The position numbers and the translations under genes were made by a program. A DNA stretch of 64,000 nucleotides, from positions 62,001 to 126,000 of the forward strand of contig NZ_JNAH01000008.1 in NCBI RefSeq assembly GCF_000759885.1. Direction: 5' to 3'. Of the stretch, positions 1-8,723 are shown piece after piece. The notes under the pieces were generated by a model. The model saw nothing but the letters and a program-made list of their open reading frames with translations, had not been told where the DNA came from and ran no database searches. Numbering within the stretch: the stretch's first letter is position 1; every line of letters starts with the position of its first letter. Origin of the DNA: Prochlorococcus marinus str. GP2. GTDB lineage: Bacteria; Cyanobacteriota; Cyanobacteriia; PCC-6307; Cyanobiaceae.

Positions 1-12
1 AATTAATTTTTA

Positions 13-1383
13 ATGATTTGCGTAAGCAAAAAGAAGTCATATCTTAAATCACAAAATTTAAAGATTTTTGGCCAAGGCAAATTAAATGGGTTCGTTGAAA
101 TAAGTGGTGCGAAGAATTCGGCCTTAGTTTTGCTGGCTGCATCATTACTAACTAATGAAAAAATAGTTCTTCAGAATGTTCCTCGTCTTACTGATATTGA
201 AAAAATGGGTAATATTCTCAAGAATTTAGGCGTTAATTTAAAAGAAAAAAACAATACTTTAGAAATAGATTCAAAAAATATTTCTATTAAAGAACTTCCA
301 AATGAGCTTGTTAATGGATTAAGAGCTAGTTTCTTTTGTATAGGTCCACTATTAAGCAAATTTGGAGAGGCTAAAGTTCCTATGCCTGGTGGGTGCAATA
401 TTGGTTCAAGGCCAATTGATGAGCACATTGACGGGCTTAGAGCATTAGGAGCGGAAATTCTTATTGAAGAAGGAATTGTCAAAGCAAAAATAAAAGGAAA
501 GAAAAGTAGATTAATTGGTACTCATATCAAACTAAAATGCCCAAGCGTAGGCGCAACTGAAACTTTAATAATGGCAGCATCATTAGCAGAAGGAAGAACG
601 ACCATTGAAAATGCTGCAAGAGAACCTGAAGTTCAAGATTTATGCCAAATGCTTAATACAATGGGTGCAAAAATTTACGACTCTGGTAAAGAAAAAATAA
701 TTATTGATGGTGTTAATAAACTTGGTGGTTGTATTCATAAAGTAATACCAGATCGAATAGAAGCTGGAACTTTTTTAATAGCTGCTGCGGCAACCTCCTC
801 CTCAATAACAATTTCTCCTGTGATTCCTAATCATCTTGAAGCAGTAACTAATAAGCTTCGAAAAAGCGGGAGTAAAATTACCATTAAAGGTAATTCAATC
901 ACAATAAATCCTAGAGAGCTTAAGGCAGTAAATATAAATACTGCACCTTTCCCAGGTTTCCCAACTGATTTACAAGCACCATTTACAGCTCTAATGACAA
1001 TAGCTAATGGTGAATCAAAAATAACTGAAACAATTTTTGAAAACAGAATGAATCATGTTCATCTACTTAATAAAATGGGTGCAAATATAAAGTTGGACAA
1101 AAACGTAGCTTTTATCAAAGGTGTAAAAACAATTAAGGGCATGGATTTACTTGCCTCAGATTTAAGGTCATCAGCTGCATTAATAATTGCTGGGATAATA
1201 GCAAAAGGTAATAGCAGGATCTATGGTTTAGAGCATCTAGATAGAGGTTATGAAAATTTTGAATCAAAACTAAAAATATTGGGTATAAAAATAACCAGAC
1301 AGTTTAACAAAAGTACTTCGACAAATAAGGAATTTAAAACAAGTTCAGACCCTGCAGATATTCCTCGATTTAAAGTAGCCTAA
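13..1383 (+). CDS. murA: UDP-N-acetylglucosamine 1-carboxyvinyltransferase
   Basis: This enzyme transfers enolpyruvate from PEP to UDP-GlcNAc, the first committed step of peptidoglycan synthesis in the cytoplasm. The 456-residue product has the EPSP-synthase-like two-domain pattern. Near the N-terminus it shows SGAKNSAL (about 31-38), the substrate-binding Lys-Asn pair. The loop PGGCNIGSRP carries Cys128, which matches the catalytic Cys that fosfomycin alkylates in the family. The C-terminal LRSSAALIIAG and HLDRGYE motifs are also typical. It is slightly longer than E. coli MurA (419 residues) because of an N-terminal extension and a polar tail. The ATG at 13 is the first in the window, and an upstream start cannot be judged beyond the edge. 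Family assignment is secure. Confidence 0.96.
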   Translation: MICVSKKKSYLKSQNLKIFGQGKLNGFVEISGAKNSALVLLAASLLTNEKIVLQNVPRLTDIEKMGNILKNLGVNLKEKNNTLEIDSKNISIKELPNELVNGLRASFFCIGPLLSKFGEAKVPMPGGCNIGSRPIDEHIDGLRALGAEILIEEGIVKAKIKGKKSRLIGTHIKLKCPSVGATETLIMAASLAEGRTTIENAAREPEVQDLCQMLNTMGAKIYDSGKEKIIIDGVNKLGGCIHKVIPDRIEAGTFLIAAAATSSSITISPVIPNHLEAVTNKLRKSGSKITIKGNSITINPRELKAVNINTAPFPGFPTDLQAPFTALMTIANGESKITETIFENRMNHVHLLNKMGANIKLDKNVAFIKGVKTIKGMDLLASDLRSSAALIIAGIIAKGNSRIYGLEHLDRGYENFESKLKILGIKITRQFNKSTSTNKEFKTSSDPADIPRFKVA

Positions 1384-1413
1384 ATTGCAAAAAATATGTG
1401 GATTATTAACTAT

Positions 1414-1524
1414 TTAAACGTAAGCAATATTAATAAGTGAAATACAACCTAAAAATAATAAAAATAAAACCAAAAAACGGTTAGACCATATTTTATTCAA
1501 ACCGTCAAACTTAGATTGATTCAT
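1414..1524 (-). CDS. Tiny predicted membrane protein (36 aa), second of an overlapping pair
   Basis: An ATG-started 36-codon ORF, read MNQSKFDGLNKIWSNRF... and ending in ...LINIAYV, that I found by reading the minus strand. A polar N-terminus with basic residues is followed by one hydrophobic helix (about residues 18-36). Its ATG overlaps the TGA of the ORF at 1521-1628 as ATGA, a common sign of translational coupling. I do not recognise the family, and it matches none of the small PSI, PSII or cytochrome b6f subunits I know (PsbM, PsbT, PetN, PetG and so on). It could be chance, but two consecutive one-helix ORFs joined by ATGA in a gap otherwise without genes favours a real pair. Confidence 0.45.
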   Translation of the reverse strand: MNQSKFDGLNKIWSNRFLVLFLLFLGCISLINIAYV

Positions 1525-1628
1525 GCCCAGGTCCCGTTGTTAGATCCAAATGCTGTAAAAATCGTTATGGCGACGAAAAAATAAGGTACAAACTTTAAAG
1601 ATAATTTTTTTGCTTTAGTTTTGGACAT
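1521..1628 (-). CDS. Tiny predicted membrane protein (35 aa), first of an overlapping pair
   Basis: An ATG-started 35-codon ORF beginning MSKTKAKKLSLKF, with a strongly basic N-terminus. It is followed by a hydrophobic stretch (VPYFFVAITIFTAF) and a short polar end NNGTWA. The pattern fits a single-pass or tail-inserted thylakoid or plasma membrane peptide with a cytoplasmic positive N-terminus. A purine-rich AAAGAA lies upstream on the minus strand and may be a weak ribosome binding site. It overlaps the next ORF (1414-1524) by ATGA. No family is recognised and the function is unknown. Confidence 0.45.
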   Translation of the reverse strand: MSKTKAKKLSLKFVPYFFVAITIFTAFGSNNGTWA

Positions 1629-1722
1629 TGTAAATTTTTTCTTTAAATATAACATAATATTACTGAATGTGAAGCTTTATTCGCGAAAATAGATTTTTAA
1701 TTTGATATTTGCTACATAATTG

Positions 1723-1736
1723 TAACATATATGTTA
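1723..1736. promoter_or_regulatory. 14-bp perfect palindrome TAACATATATGTTA
   Basis: A perfect 14-base palindrome in the gap between the tiny membrane ORFs (minus strand) and tRNA-Leu (plus strand), so in a divergent promoter region. The symmetry fits a dimeric regulator site. It does not fit the NtcA pattern (GTA-N8-TAC), and AT-rich DNA yields chance palindromes, so this is only a candidate. Confidence 0.25.
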
Positions 1737-1840
1737 AAGTATGCATTTAAATCTTTTTTATTATCAGCAAATTCAATGAATATAATTCTACGTTTTTAAC
1801 GAAAAGAGTAGCTATTAACAATCGTTATCTTGATTACTGT

Positions 1841-1866
1841 TTATTGACCAAAACAATAGTCAATAA
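1841..1866. promoter_or_regulatory. Inverted repeat TTATTGAC-N10-GTCAATAA upstream of tRNA-Leu
   Basis: Two perfect 8-base arms (1841-1848 and 1859-1866) flank a 10-base spacer, so the arm centres are 18 bases apart, close to two helical turns. It ends 12 bases before the TATAAT at 1879-1884 and so covers the expected -35 region. That is where an activator or repressor would bind. It is not followed by a T tract, so it is a poor terminator. The function is inferred. Confidence 0.35.
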
Positions 1867-1878
1867 GTTGATTTTTGT

Positions 1879-1884
1879 TATAAT
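1879..1884 (+). promoter_or_regulatory. Probable -10 element TATAAT for tRNA-Leu/argD
   Basis: An exact TATAAT lies 28 bases before the first base of tRNA-Leu, at the right distance for a short 5' leader removed by RNase P. There is no good TTGACA at 17-base spacing. Instead the inverted repeat at 1841-1866 occupies that region. Confidence 0.45.
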
Positions 1885-1911
1885 AAAAAAGTTCATTTTT
1901 GCAAAAGCCTT

Positions 1912-1993
1912 GGGAGCGTGGTGGAATTGGTAGACGCACCGCACTCAAAATGCGGCACCTTCGGGTATGTCGGTTCAAGTCCGACCGCTCCCA
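1912..1993 (+). tRNA. tRNA-Leu (anticodon CAA)
   Basis: An 82-base class II tRNA. The acceptor GGGAGCG pairs with CGCTCCC and the discriminator is A1993. The anticodon stem is CCGCA/TGCGG, with loop CTCAAAA and anticodon CAA, reading UUG. The variable arm is long, as expected for leucine, and the T loop is TTCAAGT. CCA is not encoded. The argD start codon follows only five bases after the tRNA, so the two must be co-transcribed or argD must use a promoter inside the tRNA. Confidence 0.95.
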
Positions 1994-1998
1994 CTTTG

Positions 1999-3174
1999 AT
2001 GAATACCTATAGTAGATTCGATATATCTTTCAAAAAAGGAAAAGGTTGTTGGCTATGGGACAAAACAGGTAAAAAGTATCTTGATGCAGTCGCTGGCATA
2101 GCAACTTGTAGTCTTGGACATAGCGATCGAGTTTTAAGAAGAAGACTATCAACTCAACTAAGAAAGATCCAGCACATTTCCAATCTCTACAACATTGAAG
2201 AACAAGAACAATTAAGCAGAACTTTAACGAATATGAGTTGTGCCAAAAGTGTCTTCTTCTGCAACAGTGGTGCGGAAGCAAATGAATCAGCAATTAAATT
2301 AATTAAAAAATATGGTAATACAATAAATAAAAATAAAGAATCAATTATTCTTGCAGCAGAATCTAGTTTTCACGGCAGGACGCTGGCAGCATTAAGTGCT
2401 ACTGGACAGCCCAAATATCAAAAAGGCTTCGAACCATTGATTCAAGGGTTCAAATTTTTTAAATTTAACAATTTTGATTCGGTAAAAAAATTATTTGAAG
2501 AGTGTGAAAATAATAATCAAAAAATTTCAGGCGTTTTAGTTGAACCAATACAAGGAGAAGGTGGCGTAATTCCTGGAAGTAAAATATTTTTCAAAAGCCT
2601 AAGAGATATATGTGATAAATCTAATTCTCTTCTCATTTTAGATGAGGTCCAAAGTGGGGTAGGTCGAACTGGAAAAATGTGGGGTTATGAGAATTTAGGA
2701 ATTGAACCTGATGGATTCACGCTTGCTAAAGGATTAGGAGGAGGTCATGCAATTGGAGCATTATTGGTAAAAGAAAAAGCCAACATATTTTCTCTAGGAG
2801 ATCATGCAAGTACTTTTGGAGGAAACCCATTCGCTTGTAAAGCTGCCTTAACTGTTTTAGAAGAAATAAATAGAAGAAATCTTGTCAATAACGTTTATTT
2901 AAGAGGGGAACAATTAAGTGCTGGTTTTGAAGAGTTGACAAAAAAATTTCCAAATATTATCAGCGGAAAAAGAGGTTTAGGTTTAATACAAGGTCTTGTA
3001 ATCAATGAAGATTATGCTGATGCAAAAAAAATTACATTAAAAGCTTTTGATAAAGGATTACTGGTAGTTCCTGCAGGAGGAAACGTTGTAAGGATTGTCC
3101 CACCATTAGTTATATCTCGAAGAGAAATTAATATTCTTTTGGATAAGCTAAATTCAATTTTTGAAGAGTTATAG
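1999..3174 (+). CDS. argD: Acetylornithine aminotransferase
   Basis: This PLP-dependent class III aminotransferase converts N-acetylglutamate semialdehyde to N-acetylornithine in arginine synthesis. Counted from ATG 1999, NSGAEANE (89-96) binds the PLP phosphate. LILDEVQSG carries Asp215, which contacts the pyridine nitrogen. FTLAKGLGGG carries Lys244, the expected Schiff-base lysine. The open frame extends upstream to 1918, but that part is translated tRNA-Leu, so ATG 1999 is the sensible start and gives 391 residues. No Shine-Dalgarno can fit between tRNA and ATG, so the mature message would be almost leaderless. The enzyme may also serve as succinyldiaminopimelate aminotransferase, as some family members do. 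Confidence 0.93.
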   Translation: MNTYSRFDISFKKGKGCWLWDKTGKKYLDAVAGIATCSLGHSDRVLRRRLSTQLRKIQHISNLYNIEEQEQLSRTLTNMSCAKSVFFCNSGAEANESAIKLIKKYGNTINKNKESIILAAESSFHGRTLAALSATGQPKYQKGFEPLIQGFKFFKFNNFDSVKKLFEECENNNQKISGVLVEPIQGEGGVIPGSKIFFKSLRDICDKSNSLLILDEVQSGVGRTGKMWGYENLGIEPDGFTLAKGLGGGHAIGALLVKEKANIFSLGDHASTFGGNPFACKAALTVLEEINRRNLVNNVYLRGEQLSAGFEELTKKFPNIISGKRGLGLIQGLVINEDYADAKKITLKAFDKGLLVVPAGGNVVRIVPPLVISRREINILLDKLNSIFEEL

Positions 3175-3185
3175 CTATTTAAATT

Positions 3186-4418
3186 TTGAAAAATGCAAAT
3201 TTAAAAATTTTTGAATTATTATCACCTAAATATGAGAGGGATAATATCAAGTTAGGTTTATCAAGAATTAAAAAAGCACTTCAAGAACTTGGTAATCCAT
3301 GCGAAAATATCCCTGCTATTCAAATTATTGGAACCAATGGGAAAGGATCAATCGCGGCATATTTAGAAAGTATACTTTTTGAAGCTAAATGTAATTTTGG
3401 TGTAACGACATCTCCTCATCTTTTTGACATATGCGAGAGGATTAGAGTTAATAAAAAAAATATTAACAAAACTGATTTTGAAAAAATCTATAGATTTATA
3501 GAAAAAAATTTTTCAACATTTGAATTAACTCCTTTTGAAAAAATAATTTGCTGCGCACTAAATTTTTTTGAAAGTAAAAAAGTTGAATTGCTCATTCTTG
3601 AAGCTGGCTTAGGGGGAAGATTAGATGCAACAACTGCCCATAAATCTAGACCAATAATTGCTATTGGAAATATTGGCTTAGACCATAAAGAATTTCTTGG
3701 AGATACGATTGAAAAAATTGCCAAAGAAAAATTAGCAGTTATCGAAAAAAACTCAATTGTCATCTCATGCGACCAAAATAGTCAAGTTAAAAATTTAATA
3801 ACCAATAAAGTTAAAGAGGTTGGAGCAGAAATTATCTGGAAAGATGCAATTTCAAACAGCTATGAGCTTGGATTAAAAGGAATTTTCCAAAAGCAAAATG
3901 CTTCAGTAGCTGTTGGAGCAATTGAAGCGCTTAATAATTTGGGATTTAATATTAAAGAAAAATACATATATGAAGGTCTTAAAAAGACAGCCTGGAACGG
4001 AAGGCTAGAAATAATAAATTATTTCAATAAAGAAATTCTTGTGGATTGTGCGCATAATTATCCTGCTGCAAAAGCACTTAGTAAAGAGCGAAGCAATTGG
4101 GAGAATGAAGATAAAGGAATTTATTGGATTTTAGGTGTCCAAAGACAAAAAGACATTTACGCAATATTAAAAACACTTCTAAAGAAAAATGATCACTTAT
4201 TGCTTGTGCCAGTTCCAAACCAACCTAGTTGGAAATTAAACGAACTCTCTCAGATTAAAGAAATTGACTTTCAAAAAACAATTGAATTTAAAACATTTGA
4301 ACTTGCTATTGAGTATTTATTTTCCCTAGAAAAATGGCCACCTAATCATCCTGTCCTAGCAGGTTCTATTTTTTTAGTTGCTGAATTTATTAAATATGCA
4401 AAAAAACAGAAATGTTAA
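3186..4418 (+). CDS. folC: Folylpolyglutamate synthase / dihydrofolate synthase
   Basis: This Mur-ligase-family enzyme adds glutamate to dihydropteroate or tetrahydrofolate using ATP. The P-loop GTNGKGS is at 49-55 and the FolC signature LGGRLDATT at 141-149. HKEFLG and the C-terminal domain with VDCAHN (substrate-binding His) follow. At 410 residues it has normal length. No in-frame ATG precedes the conserved region, so the TTG at 3186 is taken as the start, 11 bases after argD, which suggests one transcript. Its 3' end overlaps the convergent oxidase gene by four bases. Confidence 0.92.
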   Translation: MKNANLKIFELLSPKYERDNIKLGLSRIKKALQELGNPCENIPAIQIIGTNGKGSIAAYLESILFEAKCNFGVTTSPHLFDICERIRVNKKNINKTDFEKIYRFIEKNFSTFELTPFEKIICCALNFFESKKVELLILEAGLGGRLDATTAHKSRPIIAIGNIGLDHKEFLGDTIEKIAKEKLAVIEKNSIVISCDQNSQVKNLITNKVKEVGAEIIWKDAISNSYELGLKGIFQKQNASVAVGAIEALNNLGFNIKEKYIYEGLKKTAWNGRLEIINYFNKEILVDCAHNYPAAKALSKERSNWENEDKGIYWILGVQRQKDIYAILKTLLKKNDHLLLVPVPNQPSWKLNELSQIKEIDFQKTIEFKTFELAIEYLFSLEKWPPNHPVLAGSIFLVAEFIKYAKKQKC

Positions 4419-5770
4419 ATATTAAATTGTTCCTTTACTTCCCAACCTTCTAATTTTCCTGGATTTAATAAACCTTTAGGATCAAATTTCAATTTCGCTT
4501 TTACTTGATCTGCGTCAACTACTCCTAGGCCTCCGCCTTCGACAGTTAGAACATGGGGATTAAAAATAAACGCACCAAGTTTCTTACAATCTTCCATTAT
4601 TTCATTTAATTCATCTATCCCATTCCACTTTAATACAGGCAAAGCAGCTAATCGGGGTGATCCTTGTTGAGAAACTGCCTCTAAATGCCAAAGAACTTTC
4701 CTACCCCATTTTTTTTTCATAAAATTAATCAATTCTATTTCATTAGAAAGTGGCAAAAGCATTTGTAAATACGTCCAATTCTTATCCCTAGACCTCATAT
4801 GAAGAGTTGTATGATTCCATACGACTTCAGAAATTCCATTAACGAGTTTTTCTTCTTCCCCAAGGAAGGTAGATTCAACTTTAAATTTTTTACAAATTAG
4901 CTTGATGGTTTTTGTTCCTCCAAGAGTAGATTGAATTAATATCTTGTGACTTCTAGAATTACTTTTAAACCAATTTGGCATTTGATCTACAATTTCTTCT
5001 TCAAGAATTGCTCCCAGTTTCAGATCAATTGCTGCGCTCGTAAGATTTTTTAATATTTCTATTGTTTTTTCAAATTCAATACAGTCGATAATTATTGAAT
5101 ACCACTTACGTTTTATATCAGTAGCAAGTGATAAAGAAGTAATTATTCCATTAGTCCCATAAGCATGATTAAGAGGTTCAGATTCTTGAGCATCAAATTT
5201 TAATAATACAGGTTTTTCATTCATCGTTACTGCCTCTAAACCAATAAGATTTCCTGGATCTCTTAAAAATCCCCACCTAATGGACCCAATACCTCCTGAT
5301 CCACCTGCAATAAAACCTCCAATTGTTGCAGTTTTCCAAGTACTAGGAAGTAACCTTAATTCCCTCCCATATTTCTCTAATTGTTTATTCAAATCTCCCA
5401 TCACGCAGCCAGACTGTACTTTTACAAAACCTGTATCCGGATCAAATTCTTCTAACTTATTTAAGTTACTCATCTGCATTACAACTCCTTTAAACAATGG
5501 GACAGCTTGTCCATAATTACCTGTACCTGAACCCCTTAAAGTAAGTGGGATAGAAAAATCCCAACAAATTTCTGCAACTTCCTTTACCGCTTTGTGATCA
5601 CTAGGTCTTACCACCAAATCAGCAATACATCCGTCTAATTTTTCAGTAAGGATTGGAGAGTAGTTATAAAAATCTTTTGAAAGTCTTTTTATGTCAGATT
5701 GGCTTTCAATAATCTCTAAATTTTTGACTTCCCTAAATCTGTCTATAAATTTAAAATTATTTGATGTCAT
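4415..5770 (-). CDS. FAD-binding oxidase, GlcD/PCMH type
   Basis: A 451-residue flavoprotein of the vanillyl-alcohol-oxidase (PCMH) fold. The N-terminal FAD domain shows VVRPSDHKAVKEV, the phosphate-binding LRGSGTGNYGQ region, and TIGGFIAGGSGGIGS, which would cradle the FAD. The C-terminal part has HVLTVEGGG and ends in DPKGLLNPGKLEG, the usual closing motif of glycolate or lactate oxidase subunits (DPxGxxNPGK). The substrate is not readable from sequence; a 2-hydroxyacid is most likely by family. It is single-subunit length, with no iron-sulfur partner next to it. It lies 38 bases downstream of the amidohydrolase on the same strand, so the two may form an operon. Confidence 0.82.
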   Translation of the reverse strand: MTSNNFKFIDRFREVKNLEIIESQSDIKRLSKDFYNYSPILTEKLDGCIADLVVRPSDHKAVKEVAEICWDFSIPLTLRGSGTGNYGQAVPLFKGVVMQMSNLNKLEEFDPDTGFVKVQSGCVMGDLNKQLEKYGRELRLLPSTWKTATIGGFIAGGSGGIGSIRWGFLRDPGNLIGLEAVTMNEKPVLLKFDAQESEPLNHAYGTNGIITSLSLATDIKRKWYSIIIDCIEFEKTIEILKNLTSAAIDLKLGAILEEEIVDQMPNWFKSNSRSHKILIQSTLGGTKTIKLICKKFKVESTFLGEEEKLVNGISEVVWNHTTLHMRSRDKNWTYLQMLLPLSNEIELINFMKKKWGRKVLWHLEAVSQQGSPRLAALPVLKWNGIDELNEIMEDCKKLGAFIFNPHVLTVEGGGLGVVDADQVKAKLKFDPKGLLNPGKLEGWEVKEQFNI

Positions 5771-5808
5771 TAATAGAATTTTTATTATGTTTTATATAAA
5801 TTAGCCAA

Positions 5809-7044
5809 TTAGCAATATAAATCGCCTTTTATATACACTTTTCTCTTTAAGGTACTCGAAAAAACATCTGCCCATCTTTGTGCATCTAAAATTACAAAGT
5901 CAGCAGGGCAACCCTTTTTAATTAAACCATCCCATTTTAAGTTTAATAATCTGCTTGGAGCTAAAAAAATAGAAGATAGAGTCATTCTCTCCCAGGGATT
6001 TATTTGAAGCATAGGTATTGAGCAAGACAACATATAAAAAGGATCAAAATTACCAAATGGGAACCAGGGATCTTGAACGTTATCACTACCTATAGATACA
6101 TCCACGTGTGCTTTTTGTAATTGCTTTATTGGCGCAACTGGTCTTTTTAATGAAGTAGTTTTATTACTTCGATTGAGCAGCCAAAAATTTGTTAGAGGTA
6201 AAGCAATAACTTTGATATTTTTCTCAGCCATTTTTTCTCCTAAATTTAAAATCTCTCTTTGACTTAAAGAAATAAGACTACTCGAATGACTACAGGTAAT
6301 TGGAATATTATTAATCTTTAAATTTTCGATTGTCTCCAATAAAACTTTTATTCCGGCCCCAGGCTCAATGATCGATTCATCTATATGCAAATCAATTTCT
6401 AATTTATATTTACTCGCTAGAAGAAGCATCTTTGCGAGAAATTTGCTTGTATCTTTTTTATTGAAAGGGGGGACAATAACACCTCCTAAAATGCCTCCAA
6501 AAGAGGAAAATATTTTTGCCAACTCTTCTCCATTAGAAGTATCCCAAAATTCCAATGGGGCTAGAGCAACGTATTGCAAAGTCAACTCAGATGAAAATTT
6601 TTTCTGTAATTTGAAAAGTTCAATCCAAATATTAATTGATTGACTTTTGTATGTATCAATATGACTTCTAATAGCTCGGTATCCATTTTTTATAGCAAGT
6701 TTTAATGACTTCTCAACTCTCTCTAGAACCTTATCTGTAGTTCTAGTTTTATGTTCTTCAAGATTTATTGATAATGCTCCTCCATAGTTTGATTCCAGGT
6801 TAGGAAAATCCTCCCATGTAAAAGATTTATCAAAATGCGAATGCGTTTCGACAAATCTTGGGAATAAAATGTTTCTTGGTTTTGTAACTTTATTTTTTAA
6901 AGGCTTTAACTCAGTAACAAATCCATCATCCCAACTAATGGAAACTGAACATAAATCCTCTACATCAATAATGAGGTTATCAATATCTTCTATTAAACAA
7001 AGGCTTCTGGGAATAAGAACCTCAGCTGTGCCGGAATTACTCAA
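5809..7044 (-). CDS. Cytosine deaminase-like amidohydrolase
   Basis: A TIM-barrel metal-dependent hydrolase of 411 residues. Metal and catalytic motifs appear in order: THSHFD (67-72, first HxH), HID (127-129), LHIDES (218-223, metal His and catalytic acid), SHSSSL (251-256), and GSDNVQDPWFPFG (318-330). The last is the hallmark Asp region shared with CodA-type cytosine deaminases. The C-terminal ADFVILDA closes the small beta domain. Similarity is to the CodA/isocytosine/N-isopropylammelide group, so deamination of a pyrimidine or triazine-like ring is plausible, but the true substrate is unknown. It precedes the flavin oxidase in the same orientation. Confidence 0.8.
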   Translation of the reverse strand: MSNSGTAEVLIPRSLCLIEDIDNLIIDVEDLCSVSISWDDGFVTELKPLKNKVTKPRNILFPRFVETHSHFDKSFTWEDFPNLESNYGGALSINLEEHKTRTTDKVLERVEKSLKLAIKNGYRAIRSHIDTYKSQSINIWIELFKLQKKFSSELTLQYVALAPLEFWDTSNGEELAKIFSSFGGILGGVIVPPFNKKDTSKFLAKMLLLASKYKLEIDLHIDESIIEPGAGIKVLLETIENLKINNIPITCSHSSSLISLSQREILNLGEKMAEKNIKVIALPLTNFWLLNRSNKTTSLKRPVAPIKQLQKAHVDVSIGSDNVQDPWFPFGNFDPFYMLSCSIPMLQINPWERMTLSSIFLAPSRLLNLKWDGLIKKGCPADFVILDAQRWADVFSSTLKRKVYIKGDLYC

Positions 7045-7173
7045 ATTTTTAAATTTTCTTTTATTTTAAATCATAAGAAAACTATACTGAATTAGTAAAT
7101 AATTCAAATTTCGCTAAAAGAATAAAATAACTATGAAAAATTACCCTTGAGTTGTTAAATTTATAAATGTGAG

Positions 7174-7246
7174 GCGGGCGTCGCCAAGTGGTTAAGGCAG
7201 CGGCTTGTGGCGCCGCTATTCGGGGGTTCGAATCCCCTCGCTCGCC
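7174..7246 (+). tRNA. tRNA-His (anticodon GTG)
   Basis: The acceptor GCGGGCG pairs with CGCTCGC, the discriminator is C7246, and G7173 just upstream can supply the required G-1 opposite C73. The anticodon stem is GCGGC/GCCGC with loop TTGTGGC, giving anticodon GTG. The T arm contains TTCGAAT. CCA is not encoded. It sits between the divergent amidohydrolase and miaB. Confidence 0.95.
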
Positions 7247-7319
7247 CTCAAAAAAAATTGCAGCAAAATTATTTAACTTGTAATTTTGAATTAAAAAATC
7301 ATAAAAAATTCCTAGCAAA

Positions 7320-8714
7320 GTGCTAACAAAAACAAACCTAGACGAAAAAAAATTTCAAAGGAATTCAACTACAGGCAGTTATTGGATAACTACATTTGGA
7401 TGTCAAATGAACAAGGCTGATTCTGAGAGAATGGCTGGGACATTAGAGAAAATGGGATATACCAGAGCAGATAATGAATTAAATGCCGATTTGGTCTTGT
7501 ACAACACATGCACTATCAGAGATAATGCTGAGCAAAAAGTTTATAGCTTTCTAGGAAGACAAGCAAAAAGAAAGCACAAAATGCCCAATCTAAAACTTGT
7601 TGTAGCAGGTTGCCTTGCTCAGCAAGAGGGAGAGTCCTTACTAAGAAGAGTCCCAGAACTTGATCTAGTAATGGGGCCTCAACACGTAAACAACCTTGAG
7701 AATCTTCTGGGAAAAGTTGATTTAGGAAATCAAGTTGCTGCCACTGAAGAAACCTTCATTTCTGAAGATATAACAAATGCCAGAAGAGAAAGCTCTATTT
7801 GTGGATGGGTTAATATTATTTATGGATGTAATGAAAGATGTTCATATTGTGTAGTTCCCTCTGTCAGAGGGAAAGAGCAATCAAGATATCCAAGTGCTAT
7901 AAAAAGTGAGATTCAAAAATTAGCGGATGATAATTTTAAAGAAATTACTCTTTTGGGGCAGAATATTGATGCTTATGGAAGAGATCTTCCTGGGACAACA
8001 AAAGAGGGGAGAAAAGAAAATACTCTAACTGACCTTTTATATTACATTCATGATGTTAATGGGATTAGTAGAATTAGATTTGCTACTAGCCATCCAAGGT
8101 ATTTTTCAAAAAGATTGATTCAAGCTTGTTATGAACTTGATAAAGTCTGTGAACATTTCCATATTCCCTTCCAAAGTGGAAATGACGAAATCTTAAAACG
8201 GATGTCTAGAGGATATACTATCAAAAAGTATAAAAATATAATTGAGAATATAAGATCATTAATGCCAGATGCATCAATAACAGCGGACGCTATAGTTGCT
8301 TTCCCAGGTGAAACCGAACAACAATATCAAGATACATTGAAACTTATATCAGATATTGGCTTTGATCAAGTTAATACTGCAGCATACTCCCCAAGACCAA
8401 ATACGCCTGCAGCAGTTTGGTCGAATCAACTTCCAGAAGAAGTAAAAAAAGAAAGATTGCAGGAAATTAATACTTTGGTCGAGAGAACTGCTAAGAGCAG
8501 AAACCAAAGATACATTAATAATATTGAAAGAGTTTTAATTGAGGGTTTAAATCCAAAAAATTCTTCGCAAATTATGGGCAGAACAAGGACAAATAGATTA
8601 ACTTTCGTAGGAATTCCCAAAAACACCAAATTTGACTTTTCATTAGGAGATGAGATAGACGTCAGAATTAATGAAGCAAGGCCTTTTTCTTTAACAGGTG
8701 AACTTTGCTTATAG
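7320..8714 (+). CDS. miaB: tRNA-2-methylthio-N6-dimethylallyladenosine synthase
   Basis: This radical-SAM methylthiotransferase modifies i6A37 of tRNAs reading U-starting codons. The N-terminal UPF0004 domain carries the auxiliary-cluster cysteines Cys28 (TFGCQMN), Cys64 (YNTCTIR) and Cys98 (VAGCLAQ). The radical-SAM triad Cys170, Cys174 and Cys177 lies in [14 protein letters not shown] domain occupies about 385-455. At 464 residues it matches the MiaB family well. The start is a GTG at 7320. The gene lies just downstream of tRNA-His and ten bases upstream of ddl. Confidence 0.95.
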   Translation: MLTKTNLDEKKFQRNSTTGSYWITTFGCQMNKADSERMAGTLEKMGYTRADNELNADLVLYNTCTIRDNAEQKVYSFLGRQAKRKHKMPNLKLVVAGCLAQQEGESLLRRVPELDLVMGPQHVNNLENLLGKVDLGNQVAATEETFISEDITNARRESSICGWVNIIYGCNERCSYCVVPSVRGKEQSRYPSAIKSEIQKLADDNFKEITLLGQNIDAYGRDLPGTTKEGRKENTLTDLLYYIHDVNGISRIRFATSHPRYFSKRLIQACYELDKVCEHFHIPFQSGNDEILKRMSRGYTIKKYKNIIENIRSLMPDASITADAIVAFPGETEQQYQDTLKLISDIGFDQVNTAAYSPRPNTPAAVWSNQLPEEVKKERLQEINTLVERTAKSRNQRYINNIERVLIEGLNPKNSSQIMGRTRTNRLTFVGIPKNTKFDFSLGDEIDVRINEARPFSLTGELCL

Positions 8715-8723
8715 TTTTTCTAA

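Noticed and set aside
1841-1866. Inverted repeat as a terminator
   Set aside because: There is no T tract directly after the right arm and no gene ends just before it on the plus strand.
1918-1998. N-terminal extension of argD over tRNA-Leu
   Set aside because: These 27 codons are the tRNA read in frame (MVELVDAPHSKCGTFGYVGSSPTA is a well-known tRNA artefact).
7082-7318. 78-codon minus-strand ORF over tRNA-His
   Set aside because: It contains RGDSNPRIAAPQAAALTTWRRPP, the typical false translation of a tRNA antisense strand, and covers the whole tRNA-His gene.
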